DNA from: Flavobacteriales bacterium
GTDB lineage: Bacteria; Bacteroidota; Bacteroidia; UBA10329
Length of the DNA stretch: 64,000 nt
Direction: 5' to 3'
Assembly: GCA_021741075.1 (NCBI GenBank)
Contig: JAIOYO010000009.1
Span: 1 to 64,000, forward strand
Positions 9,839 to 17,675 of the stretch are shown here, one piece after another. The position numbers and the translations under genes were made by a program. Each line of letters begins with the position of its first letter. Within the stretch, counting starts at the first letter, position 1. The notes beneath the pieces were generated by a model that saw nothing but the letters and a program-made list of their open reading frames with translations, searched no databases and was not told the origin of the DNA.

Positions 9839-9860
9839 AGACGCGATGCTTCGCGTCTTA
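9835..9860. repeat. GTAGAGACG-type palindromic repeat, terminator-like
   Basis: AGACGCGA and TTCGCGTCT pair around a 3-base loop, and the element starts with GTAGAG. It lies between two convergent genes and includes the stop codon of the DUF4442 gene. A degenerate second copy of the same design lies at 52868-52896. Its likely effect is transcription termination or mRNA 3' protection. The pairing is seen directly; membership of a dispersed Bacteroidota repeat family is from memory. Confidence 0.6.
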
Positions 9861-9871
9861 AAAATTCCCGC

Positions 9872-10951
9872 CTATTTCGGAGCGCGATAGAGCATTACCG
9901 CTCCAAGCACGAGATACATGATATTCGGTATCCAAACCGCTAGGCGGACATTCATATTTCCTTCAATGGCAAAGGTTTGCGATACCTGCATGAAGAGGAT
10001 GTAGGAAAAACTCAGGAGTAGCCCAAGCCCGATGTGCATTCCAATTCCTCCTCGCACTTTACGGCTAGCCAAACTTACTCCAATAATGGTAAGGATGAAC
10101 GCTGCAAATGGCATGGCTGTACGTTTTTCCTTCTCTACCCTGAAAAAGTCGACATAATCTGACCCGCGCATTTCCTCTGTTGCAATGAAATCGTTCAATT
10201 GCCAATAATTCATGGTTTCAATCACTTTCAGTCGCTGACTAAAATCCTCTGGTTTGAATGGGAAAACCGTGTCTAATTGTTCCTTTTCAACCACTTTCTC
10301 ATTTAGATTGTCAAACGTGCGTTCGTAATATTTCTTGATGCTCCATTTTTGAATGGTTGTATCATACACGATATGGTCAGAAATGAGCTTGTATTTTAGC
10401 TTTCCGTTCTCAAATTTTTCTAGGGAAAATTTGTACCCTGTCATTCTTTCGGCACTGTACGAATCAAAATAGATGAATGTACCCGGTTCAATTTGATAGT
10501 GTTGATTTCTGCCATAAAACTGCCACGGAAGATTGATGTAGGTGTTTTCGAAAAGGATTCGGCCTTCGTTAGCCTTAGGAATGACAAAGTGATTCAATCC
10601 CAGACTAAGTATTGCCAAGATGGTTGAACCGAGCAGATAAGGCACCATCATTCGATAAAAACTGACACCAGCACTCAAAATAGCAACGATTTCTGACCGG
10701 TAGGCCATCCTCGAGGTAAAAAGGATTACCGCCACAAAAATGAATAGCGGACTAAAAAGGTTAGCGAAATACGGAACGAAATAGACGTAGTACTCACTGA
10801 TTATGGTCCAAGATGACAGGTCATGCTCAATGAAATTGTCAATTTTCTCCGAGAGGTCGAATACCATCGTGATGCAGATAATCAACGCAATGGTGAAGAA
10901 AAACGTCCCGAGGAACTGTTTCAGAATATATCGGTCAAGTATCGAGAACAC
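9872..10951 (-). CDS. LptF/LptG family LPS export permease
   Basis: A 359-residue integral membrane protein of the YjgP/YjgQ family, the permease half of the LptBFG ATPase that drives lipopolysaccharide from the inner membrane to the outer leaflet. Three hydrophobic segments lie in the first ~130 residues, a beta-jellyroll-like periplasmic domain in about 140-255, and three more segments at the C-terminus, which is the family plan. The N-terminal MFSILDRYILKQFLGTFFFT is characteristic. Which of LptF or LptG it represents cannot be decided. It lies 6 bp downstream of tgt, the arrangement common in Bacteroidota. Confidence 0.88.
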   Translation of the reverse strand: MFSILDRYILKQFLGTFFFTIALIICITMVFDLSEKIDNFIEHDLSSWTIISEYYVYFVPYFANLFSPLFIFVAVILFTSRMAYRSEIVAILSAGVSFYRMMVPYLLGSTILAILSLGLNHFVIPKANEGRILFENTYINLPWQFYGRNQHYQIEPGTFIYFDSYSAERMTGYKFSLEKFENGKLKYKLISDHIVYDTTIQKWSIKKYYERTFDNLNEKVVEKEQLDTVFPFKPEDFSQRLKVIETMNYWQLNDFIATEEMRGSDYVDFFRVEKEKRTAMPFAAFILTIIGVSLASRKVRGGIGMHIGLGLLLSFSYILFMQVSQTFAIEGNMNVRLAVWIPNIMYLVLGAVMLYRAPK

Positions 10952-10957
10952 GTGTGG

Positions 10958-12100
10958 TTACAGCCTTGTGAGAAGTTTTGGAACGACTTGATCCTTCCAC
11001 TTTCTGAAATCGCCCGCTTCAATATGTAAGCGGACCTGCCGCATCAACTCCAAATAGAAGGCTAAATTGTGAATGCTGGTGATCTGTGGGCCAAGTAGTT
11101 CTTTGCAAGCGAATAAATGCCGCACGTAAGCACGGCTGTAAAAGCTGTCAATCGTGCTTGTTCCATGCGGGTCAAGCGAAGAAAAATCATGCTCCCACTT
11201 TTTGTTTTTGATGTTGATAATGCCTTCCCAAGTGTAAATGAGGCCATGTCGCGCATTTCTTGTGGGTAGCACGCAATCGAACATGTCAACGCCTAAAGCT
11301 ATGTTTTCCAGCAAGTTGGCAGGAGTTCCAACACCCATTAAATAGCGTGGTTTGTCTTTTGGCAGAATGTCACAAACTACCTCGGTCATGGCGTACATTT
11401 CATCGTCAGGTTCACCTACACTCAAACCACCAATGGCGTTTCCTTCTCGTTCGAATGAGGCTATTTTTTCCGCACTTTCAATACGTAAATCCTTAAAAGT
11501 CGAACCCTGAACAATTGGGAAAAGCGACTGATGATGCCCGTATTTCGGTTCGGTTGCATCCACGTGGTCACAGCAACGTTTCAGCCAACGATGTGTCATC
11601 GCAAGCGAATTTTTCGCATAGCCATAATCACATGGATAAGGCGTGCATTCGTCAAATGCCATGATGATGTCGGCACCAATACTTCGCTGAATGTCCATTG
11701 CTGATTCTGGACTGAAAAAGTGTTTAGAGCCATCAATGTGCGATGCAAAAGTGACGCCTTCTTCAGAAATCTTTCGTTTGTGAGCCAGGGAGTAAACCTG
11801 ATAGCCGCCACTGTCAGTAAGTATTGGTTTATTCCAGTTCATAAACTTGTGCAGCCCGCCAACTTCTTCCAAAATTTCGGTCTTCGGACGGAGATATAGA
11901 TGATATGTATTTCCAAGAATAATCTCAGCTTTTACCTCCTCAATCAACTCTTTTTGATGAATTCCCTTCACAGTACCAATTGTTCCGACTGGCATGAAGA
12001 TGGGCGTTTCAATAACTCCGTGGTCGGTTTTCATCTGTCCTCTTCGAGCTTTCGAATGGGGGTCAGTGTGCGTTAGTTTGAACTCAAGTGACATGTTCAT
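10958..12100 (-). CDS. tgt: tRNA-guanine(34) transglycosylase
   Basis: Exchanges G34 of GUN anticodons for a queuosine precursor. The substrate and catalytic motifs are present: TDSGGYQVYSL, SHIDGSKHFF, IMAFDECTPYP, GGLSVGEP and VDMFDCVLPTRNARHG, containing the nucleophilic Asp. The C-terminal zinc site is not: where the usual C-x-C-x2-C stands before SRAYLRHLF, this protein reads PHGTSTIDSFYSRAYVRHLF, with Gly, Ser and Asp at the cysteine positions; the later His (SIHNL) is kept. Remembered Bacteroides and Flavobacteria orthologues share this loss. ATG 12100 or 12094 (MSLEFKLTHTDP) is preferred over the TTG at 12112. It is followed closely by the LptF/G gene. Confidence 0.95.
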   Translation of the reverse strand: MNMSLEFKLTHTDPHSKARRGQMKTDHGVIETPIFMPVGTIGTVKGIHQKELIEEVKAEIILGNTYHLYLRPKTEILEEVGGLHKFMNWNKPILTDSGGYQVYSLAHKRKISEEGVTFASHIDGSKHFFSPESAMDIQRSIGADIIMAFDECTPYPCDYGYAKNSLAMTHRWLKRCCDHVDATEPKYGHHQSLFPIVQGSTFKDLRIESAEKIASFEREGNAIGGLSVGEPDDEMYAMTEVVCDILPKDKPRYLMGVGTPANLLENIALGVDMFDCVLPTRNARHGLIYTWEGIINIKNKKWEHDFSSLDPHGTSTIDSFYSRAYVRHLFACKELLGPQITSIHNLAFYLELMRQVRLHIEAGDFRKWKDQVVPKLLTRL

Positions 12101-12109
12101 AAAATCGCC

Positions 12110-12149
12110 CAAATGTACTTAAATGCCCTTCAGCCGTTGGTTAGTTTTG
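12110..12149. promoter_or_regulatory. Possible divergent -7 elements between tgt and the GT2 gene
   Basis: The short divergent gap holds TAGTTTTG on the plus strand (12142-12149) and TACATTTG on the minus strand (12110-12117), both matching the Bacteroidota -7 consensus TAnnTTTG. Neither has a clear TTTG -33 box at 19-20 bp. If real, leaders would be very short, favouring the downstream starts at 12162 (+) and 12100 or 12094 (-). Confidence 0.35.
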
Positions 12150-12161
12150 CGCTATAACCGC

Positions 12162-13298
12162 ATGAGCCTAGCTGATTTTCAAACTCTTCCTCTTTGGCAA
12201 CTCATAGTTGCTGGAATCTTTGTTGGGTCGCTTGCGGTTCAACTTTTCTATTACTTCTTCTTTTTCTTGAGATTGGCGATGTATAAACCAGCAGAAAGCT
12301 CAAGCCAATTAGAACCAGCTTCAGTTATTATTTGTGCTTGGAATGAGGAAGACAACCTCAAAAAAAACCTTCAGTCGATTCTGGAACAAGACTATCCTGA
12401 ATTTGAGGTTATCGTTGTAAATGATCATTCATTGGACGAAACCGACTTGCTTCTTCAGGCTTGGCAACTAAAGTACGAGCACTTACGAGTAGTTAATTTG
12501 AGTAGGGAAAATGCACATATGCGCGGAAAAAAGTTTGCGATTTCTATGGGGATTAAGGGAGCTAAATATGAAAACCTAGTATTCACTGATGCGGATTGCC
12601 GACCTACCTCAAAATATTGGTTGCGCGGAATGTCTGAAGGTTTGAAGGGCGAAAAGCAGATGGTATTGGGTTATGGTGGATTCGAGAAGACATCGGGCTT
12701 TTTCAATAAACTGTATCGATACGAGGCGGTTCATATTGCCATGCAATACATGTCGTATGCTTTGGCTGGCATGCCTTATATGGGAGTTGGCCGAAATCTA
12801 GCTTACAAGAAAGATTTGTTTTTTCAGACCAAAGGATTCATTAAACACCGCCATGTAGCTTCAGGTGATGACGATTTATTGGTCAACGAGGTTTCTACTG
12901 GAACAAATACCACAATTCGGATCAAGAAAGGAGCACATACTGTCTCTGAGCCATGTGAAAATTTAACGGCATGGTGGATTCAGAAAAGACGCCATTTGTC
13001 TGCTGGTAGTTTTTACAAGGCATCCTCCAAAATTCTTTTGGGCATTTTTACGCTTACACACCTGTTGTTTTATCTGTCGTTTTTTGTGGTTCTGTCGATG
13101 GAAACACTGTATTGGTTGGCGCTATGTGGGATTGCACTTAAATGGATGGCTCATTTGTCAATTACCAGTGCGGTCACGCGGCTTTTGGACGAGCGTGATC
13201 TTTTGTTATTTTCGCTTCTAGGCGATTTGTTTACACCATTCTTCAATACAGCAGTAGCCATTTCAAACCGCATAAACCCACCTATTAGATGGAGGTAG
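12162..13298 (+). CDS. Family 2 glycosyltransferase, membrane-anchored
   Basis: A GT-A fold transferase with a membrane helix at the N-terminus (LIVAGIFVGSLAVQLFYYFF), a nucleotide-sugar domain with SVIICAWNEEDNL, VNDHSLDETD and the DxD-type TDADCRP, and a late QKRRH motif (a variant of QxxRW). At least two hydrophobic helices follow at the C-terminus. This is the topology of processive or undecaprenyl-linked GT2 enzymes. An upstream ATG at 12123 would add 13 residues (PFSRWLVLRYNR); the internal ATG is preferred because a -7-like box lies between them. The end overlaps the sigma factor gene by 10 bp. The acceptor and sugar are unknown. Confidence 0.82.
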   Translation: MSLADFQTLPLWQLIVAGIFVGSLAVQLFYYFFFFLRLAMYKPAESSSQLEPASVIICAWNEEDNLKKNLQSILEQDYPEFEVIVVNDHSLDETDLLLQAWQLKYEHLRVVNLSRENAHMRGKKFAISMGIKGAKYENLVFTDADCRPTSKYWLRGMSEGLKGEKQMVLGYGGFEKTSGFFNKLYRYEAVHIAMQYMSYALAGMPYMGVGRNLAYKKDLFFQTKGFIKHRHVASGDDDLLVNEVSTGTNTTIRIKKGAHTVSEPCENLTAWWIQKRRHLSAGSFYKASSKILLGIFTLTHLLFYLSFFVVLSMETLYWLALCGIALKWMAHLSITSAVTRLLDERDLLLFSLLGDLFTPFFNTAVAISNRINPPIRWR

Positions 13299-13903
13299 AA
13301 ATTAACCCCGACCTATCAGAAAAAGCATTGTTGGATTACCGACTCGTAAGAGCGGCAATTGATAGTGGCGACCAAAAAGCGTATGCACAATTGATGGATC
13401 GCTATCGCGATAGCATCTATTTTATGCTGCTAAAAATGGTGAATAATCGCGATGATGCTGACGATTTGACGATTGAAGCATTTGGGAAAGCGTTCAATAA
13501 ATTACATCAATACACTCCGAATTACGCGTTTAGTACGTGGTTGTTCAAGATTGCATCCAACAATTGCATCGATTTTATCAGAAAGAAAAAGAAGAATCTT
13601 CTCTCTTTAGATAAACCTTTCGATACTGGCGATGGAGGAGAGATGACAATGGATGTGCCTTCTGGAACTCTCGATCCTGAAGAAGCGTTCATTCGAGAGC
13701 AGAAAAAAATTCTGATGCATGGTGTGGTAGAAAAGCTAAAGCCTCGCTATCGAACGCTTGTGGAGCTGCGTTACTTTAAGGAATATTCGTATGAAGAAAT
13801 TGCGCAGGAACTTGATCTTCCGCTGGGAACAGTGAAAGCTCAACTATTTCGTGCCCGCGAATTCCTCTACAACATTCTCAAAAACAGTAAAGAGAAGATT
13901 TGA
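13289..13903 (+). CDS. ECF-type RNA polymerase sigma factor
   Basis: A 204-residue sigma-70-family protein with region 2 (YAQLMDRYRDSIYFMLLKMV ... DADDLTIEAFGKAF, then TPNYAFSTWLFKIASNNCID) and region 4 (YRTLVELRYFKEYSYEEIAQ, then LPLGTVKAQLFRARE). Region 3 is missing, as in ECF factors. No anti-sigma gene follows; instead it overlaps the GT2 gene upstream (10 bp) and rsmG downstream (ATG/TGA-like overlap with a TTG start). Co-transcription with an apparently unrelated translation gene suggests a constitutive role; the regulon cannot be inferred. Confidence 0.9.
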   Translation: MEVEINPDLSEKALLDYRLVRAAIDSGDQKAYAQLMDRYRDSIYFMLLKMVNNRDDADDLTIEAFGKAFNKLHQYTPNYAFSTWLFKIASNNCIDFIRKKKKNLLSLDKPFDTGDGGEMTMDVPSGTLDPEEAFIREQKKILMHGVVEKLKPRYRTLVELRYFKEYSYEEIAQELDLPLGTVKAQLFRAREFLYNILKNSKEKI

Positions 13904-14550
13904 GTTCCGACAATCTGACTCCCATTTCGTGGGAGATTATTCTTAAGTATTTTGATGATTTGACGGACACGCAGAAGCGGCAATTTGCAGCTTTGTATGA
14001 TGCGTATTACGAATGGAATACGCAGATTAATGTGGTTTCCAGAAAAGACTTTCATTTGTTTTACGAAAGGCATGTGCTGCATTCATTAGCCATTGCTACG
14101 GTAGCCGATTTTGAAGATGGAACCTCTATTCTCGATGTAGGTACTGGTGGAGGTTTTCCAGGAATTCCATTGGCCATTCTTTTTCCTAACTGTCAATTCC
14201 GATTGGTCGATAGCATCGGTAAAAAGATAAAAGTGGCGATTGGCGTTGCCGAAACCATTGGTCTTAAGAACGTGAAGGCCGAACAAGGTAGAATGGAGCA
14301 GGGGCGAGAAAAATATGATGTAATAGTGACGCGTGCGGTTGCTCCAATGGCACAACTGAAGCATTGGCTAGTAGGCAAACTGGATGCAAAAAGCAAGAAG
14401 GCTGTTTCAGGTCTTTTTTGCCTGAAAGGCGGAGATCTGACCGAAGAAATAATTGCCGCCAAAGTGAAGGCCAATCTCTATAATATCAACGATTCGTTTG
14501 ACGAGGAATTCTTCGAGACCAAGAAAGTTGTTTGGGTGCCTAAGTTCTAA
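13900..14550 (+). CDS. rsmG: 16S rRNA (guanine527-N7)-methyltransferase
   Basis: RsmG (GidB) methylates N7 of G527 in the 530 loop of 16S rRNA. The N-terminal LYDAYYEWNTQINVVSRKD and FYERHVLHSLAIA are diagnostic, followed by the SAM-binding ILDVGTGGGFPGIPLAI and the VTRAVAPMAQL stretch. No ATG lies near the conserved N-terminus, so the TTG at 13900, overlapping the sigma factor stop, is the likely start; it gives 216 residues, normal for the family. Streptomycin-resistance mutations in other bacteria map to this gene (established knowledge). Confidence 0.95.
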   Translation: MSSDNLTPISWEIILKYFDDLTDTQKRQFAALYDAYYEWNTQINVVSRKDFHLFYERHVLHSLAIATVADFEDGTSILDVGTGGGFPGIPLAILFPNCQFRLVDSIGKKIKVAIGVAETIGLKNVKAEQGRMEQGREKYDVIVTRAVAPMAQLKHWLVGKLDAKSKKAVSGLFCLKGGDLTEEIIAAKVKANLYNINDSFDEEFFETKKVVWVPKF

Positions 14551-16337
14551 GCTTGCATTTGCAACTCTAGCAAACCTTTATACAGTCCACCTTCCTTAGC
14601 TAGTAAATCCTCGTGGCGACCGTTTTCGGTAATTGTTCCTTTGTCCAGAACTAAAATTCTGTCCGCTTTACGGATGGTTGAAAGTCGGTGGGCAATGACG
14701 AGCGAAGTTCTGCCGACCATCAATTTATCCAAGGCTTCCTGAACAAGTCGTTCCGATTCTGAGTCAAGTGAGCTAGTTGCTTCATCCAATATCAAGATTC
14801 TCGGATCCTTCAAAACCGCTCTGGCAATAGCAATCCGTTGGCGTTGTCCGCCCGAAAGTTGAATCCCACGTTCGCCTACAACGGTGTCATATTTCTCTGG
14901 AAAACCATCAACAAAAATGTGAGCGTTGGCTTTTTTAGCGGCAGCTTCAATTTCTTCTAACGAAGCACCAGGTTTGCCGTATTCAATGTTTTCCCGAATC
15001 GTTCCTCCAAATAGGATTACATCTTGTGGTACAATCGCCATCTGATTTCTCAGGAATTCGAGGCCCATATCCTTAGAATTTATTCCATCGATTGTAATAC
15101 TTCCAGAATCTGGATCATAGAAACGCAAAACCAATGACGCAATGGTCGATTTCCCTGAACCGGAAGGTCCAACTAGCGCTATTGTTTCGCCTTTTTTGGC
15201 ATCAAAACTTACTCCATTGAGAACAGAAATATCGGGTCTGCTTGGGTAGCGAAATTGAACATTATCAAACTTCAACGAACCCGAAATGGCCGAAACATTG
15301 GCTGGATTAGCAGCTTCGTATGGCTCAGGATCTTCATCCATAATCTCCAAAATACGTTCGGCAGCACCAATGGCTTTTTGAATTTGCGCATACATCTCTG
15401 CAATGCCTCCTATAGAAGCACCCACAAAAACAGAATAAAGCACGAATTGAATCAAATTACCGAAACTCATCTCGTCCTGATTTACTAATCGGGCTCCGTA
15501 CCAAATAACACCAACAATAGAACCGAATAATGCCAAAATGATGAACGAAGCAAAAAAGCCTCTTGCTTTAGCGCCCTGAAGCGCCTTTTCAATAATCGAC
15601 TCTGTACTTTTTGCATAACGAATGCTTTCATACATCTCGTTTGCAAATGATTTCACGTTTGTAATTCCAGAAAGCGTTTCTTCTACTATGGTGTTCGATT
15701 CTGCTATTCTGTCCTGTGTTTCTTTCGATATTCTTCGGATGATTCTTCCAAAAACAACGGCAAAAACAGCCACTAACGGCACAACACCAAGCATCACCAT
15801 TGTCAATTCAACGGAAGTGTAAGCCAAAAAGGCGATGCCGCCTACAATTAACATTGACTGACGAAGGAATTCTGCTACAACAGTTGTGAACGTATCCGAT
15901 AGCATATTAATGTCTGTAGCAATTCGGCTGTTCATGTCTCCCACACGATTCTGAGAGAAATACGACATCGGCAAGCGAATCAGCTTATTATAAGTGTCTT
16001 TCCGAAGATCAGCCAACACGTGTTCAGTCACATTCACAAAAAGGTATATTCGGAAGAATGAAAAAACTGCTTGTAGAATGAACACAATCAGCAAAAACAC
16101 CGCAATTCGGTCAATATCAGCCAACATGGCCTCTTCAGCCGTGTCCACCATATCTCCAATCAATTTCGGAAATATCAGAGCAGTAATTCCTGTTAAAAAC
16201 AAGAAGAAAAGCCCGAGGTAGTACTTAAAACGGTGCGGTTTGAAGTAGCCAAAAAGGCGCGAAATTTTCTTGATACTTTCTCCCGAAACTTTAACTTTCG
16301 GTAGGTCTTCTGTGTCTAAACGATCTCTTCTAGCCAT
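14547..16337 (-). CDS. ABC exporter, permease-ATPase fusion (MsbA-like)
   Basis: A half-transporter with six predicted membrane helices in the first ~320 residues and a C-terminal ABC domain. Walker A is GPSGSGKST, the signature is LSGGQRQRIAIARA, and Walker B is ILILDEATSSLD, with the switch His in IAHRLSTI. It would work as a homodimer exporting lipid A core, phospholipid or a hydrophobic compound; MsbA is the nearest functional model. ATG 16337 (MARRDRLD) is preferred over a TTG at 16349. Convergent with rsmG, with a 4-bp overlap at the stops. Confidence 0.9.
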   Translation of the reverse strand: MARRDRLDTEDLPKVKVSGESIKKISRLFGYFKPHRFKYYLGLFFLFLTGITALIFPKLIGDMVDTAEEAMLADIDRIAVFLLIVFILQAVFSFFRIYLFVNVTEHVLADLRKDTYNKLIRLPMSYFSQNRVGDMNSRIATDINMLSDTFTTVVAEFLRQSMLIVGGIAFLAYTSVELTMVMLGVVPLVAVFAVVFGRIIRRISKETQDRIAESNTIVEETLSGITNVKSFANEMYESIRYAKSTESIIEKALQGAKARGFFASFIILALFGSIVGVIWYGARLVNQDEMSFGNLIQFVLYSVFVGASIGGIAEMYAQIQKAIGAAERILEIMDEDPEPYEAANPANVSAISGSLKFDNVQFRYPSRPDISVLNGVSFDAKKGETIALVGPSGSGKSTIASLVLRFYDPDSGSITIDGINSKDMGLEFLRNQMAIVPQDVILFGGTIRENIEYGKPGASLEEIEAAAKKANAHIFVDGFPEKYDTVVGERGIQLSGGQRQRIAIARAVLKDPRILILDEATSSLDSESERLVQEALDKLMVGRTSLVIAHRLSTIRKADRILVLDKGTITENGRHEDLLAKEGGLYKGLLELQMQA

Positions 16338-16384
16338 ATTCGCGAGCAAAGGTATTTGAATGAAACTATTTTAAAGAAGATATG

Positions 16385-16415
16385 TTTGCACAAATTAAAA
16401 CGAAGTCTATCTTTG
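16385..16415 (+). promoter_or_regulatory. Bacteroidota-type promoter of rpmH
   Basis: TTTG at 16385-16388 and TATCTTTG at 16408-16415 match the -33 (TTTG) and -7 (TAnnTTTG) consensus with a 19-bp spacer. Transcription should start about 6-8 bp after the second box, about 15 bp ahead of the rpmH start. It is the best promoter found in the window and supports the phylum assignment. Confidence 0.75.
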
Positions 16416-16437
16416 CACGCCCAAATAAGTAGGAGTT

Positions 16438-16596
16438 ATGAAAAGAACATTTCAGCCATCAAGAAGAAAGAGAAGCAACAAGCACGGATTCCGTAGTAGA
16501 ATGGCTTCAGCAAACGGACGTAATGTACTTGCGGCCCGAAGAGCAAAAGGAAGAAAGAAACTTACCGTATCTGACGAAAGAGCAGATAAGAAGTAA
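16438..16596 (+). CDS. rpmH: 50S ribosomal protein L34
   Basis: Translation gives 52 residues: it opens [20 protein letters not shown], continues [20 protein letters not shown], and ends [12 protein letters not shown]. This is a complete L34 with the invariant TFQPS, HGFRxRM and GRxVLxxRRxKGRKxL blocks; the acidic tail after position 43 is an extension seen in Bacteroidota. An AGGAG-like box lies just upstream. A strong promoter precedes it and a hairpin terminator follows, so it is a monocistronic unit. No rnpA follows, unlike in many bacteria. Confidence 0.97.
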   Translation: MKRTFQPSRRKRSNKHGFRSRMASANGRNVLAARRAKGRKKLTVSDERADKK

Positions 16597-16620
16597 TCCT
16601 TAAATAAGTTAGACACTGAA

Positions 16621-16653
16621 AAGCCCGTCACGCAAAGCGTGATGGGCTTTTTC
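16621..16653 (+). terminator. Rho-independent terminator of rpmH
   Basis: AAGCCCGTCACGC (16621-16633) pairs with GCGTGATGGGCTT (16637-16649) with one G-T wobble and a 3-base loop, followed by TTTTCTTTTT. It begins 25 bp after the rpmH stop. Confidence 0.85.
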
Positions 16654-16658
16654 TTTTT

Positions 16659-16753
16659 GGGGCGTGTCCCCGATGAAAAATCGGGGTCGGGATGTCCGAT
16701 GTATCTTTTCTTCGTTCCTCAGAAAAGGATGCCGATTTCACCCCTCACGCGGG
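16659..16753. repeat. Structured intergenic repeat-like element
   Basis: The segment folds into nested pairings: outer GCGTG (16662-16666) with CACGC (16746-16750), a perfect hairpin CCCCGAT/ATCGGGG (16668-16686), and ATCTTTTC (16703-16710) with GAAAAGGAT (16722-16730). The layout recalls an intergenic sequence frequent in Bacteroidota genomes, beginning GGGCGTG and ending CCCTCACGCG; this recollection is not a search result. It lies between convergent rpmH and the alpha/beta hydrolase gene. Only one copy was found in the window. Confidence 0.55.
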
Positions 16754-16757
16754 TGTT

Positions 16758-17573
16758 TTAATCAAAATTCACCTGATCTTTCAGGGTTAGCGCAATTGAC
16801 TTGGTAGTCAAATTGTGGCCTGCATCAAGCATAATAACTTCGGTAGTTTTACAATTCTCGCCAGAAAGTTTCTTCGCCAATTTCGGATGAATCACTCGAT
16901 CCCACTTTCCAAAAACAAGCGTTGGTTTTATCTTATAGCGCCAAATACATTTTGGTACTTGATCCAATGAAGGCGTAATGTTTTTGAAGGTTATCCACGT
17001 ATTAAGTACTTTTTTGCGTTTTTCGAGAGTTCCCATTTGTGCAGTCACAAACTGGTCAATCTTTTTGTCCATCAATCCTAGTTTCGCTAACAATCGGCTG
17101 GTTCGAAGAAATGGTTGAGGATAGGCAATGACAAATTCGAACAACAATTGCCCAACAATCGTGTTGGTGACAAACCAATAAAGTGGATTGACTTTTATTC
17201 CATCGGGTGCAAGCAATAGAAACCGGTCAATTTTTACAGGAGCCATTTCTACCATTTTTAGCACCATTTTTCCACCAAGACTGTACCCAACCAGTGAGCA
17301 TTTCTTAGCGCCAATTTCTTGAAGCGCAAAAACAAGCAGTTCGCCAACATCACTCGCTGAGATAGATTGCTTCTTGTTTATTTTGGTTTCGCCATGCAAC
17401 GGAAGGTCAAAGCTTAGAATTCGTGCATTTGGCCTTAATGTTTTCATAAAATGAAACATAACATCAGCATCTTGGCCGTAGCCATGAAATGCTAGCCAAA
17501 TTTCATCTCCACTTTCGTTGTCGAGATAGCTCCAATCAACTAATCCAACCTTTAAATTCTTTCGCAAGCCCAA
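16758..17573 (-). CDS. Alpha/beta hydrolase
   Basis: A 271-residue single-domain alpha/beta hydrolase. The nucleophile elbow is GYSLGGK (G-x-S-x-G), the oxyanion strand is AFHGYGQDADVM, an Asp candidate lies in FGKWDRVIHPK, and the catalytic His is in DAGHNLTT. The substrate is unknown. The start is a TTG (17573 or 17567), because an in-frame stop lies about 18 bp upstream and no ATG is available before the conserved region. Monocistronic, divergent from carB. Confidence 0.8.
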   Translation of the reverse strand: MGLRKNLKVGLVDWSYLDNESGDEIWLAFHGYGQDADVMFHFMKTLRPNARILSFDLPLHGETKINKKQSISASDVGELLVFALQEIGAKKCSLVGYSLGGKMVLKMVEMAPVKIDRFLLLAPDGIKVNPLYWFVTNTIVGQLLFEFVIAYPQPFLRTSRLLAKLGLMDKKIDQFVTAQMGTLEKRKKVLNTWITFKNITPSLDQVPKCIWRYKIKPTLVFGKWDRVIHPKLAKKLSGENCKTTEVIMLDAGHNLTTKSIALTLKDQVNFD

Positions 17574-17675
17574 TGGTAGATAAAATGTTTAAAACTGAAG
17601 CAGATTTGTACGGATTTCAGGCATTCAAGGCGCTAACTTCGCAGGAATTTGCGTAGTCCAAAAATCAACTGAAAT

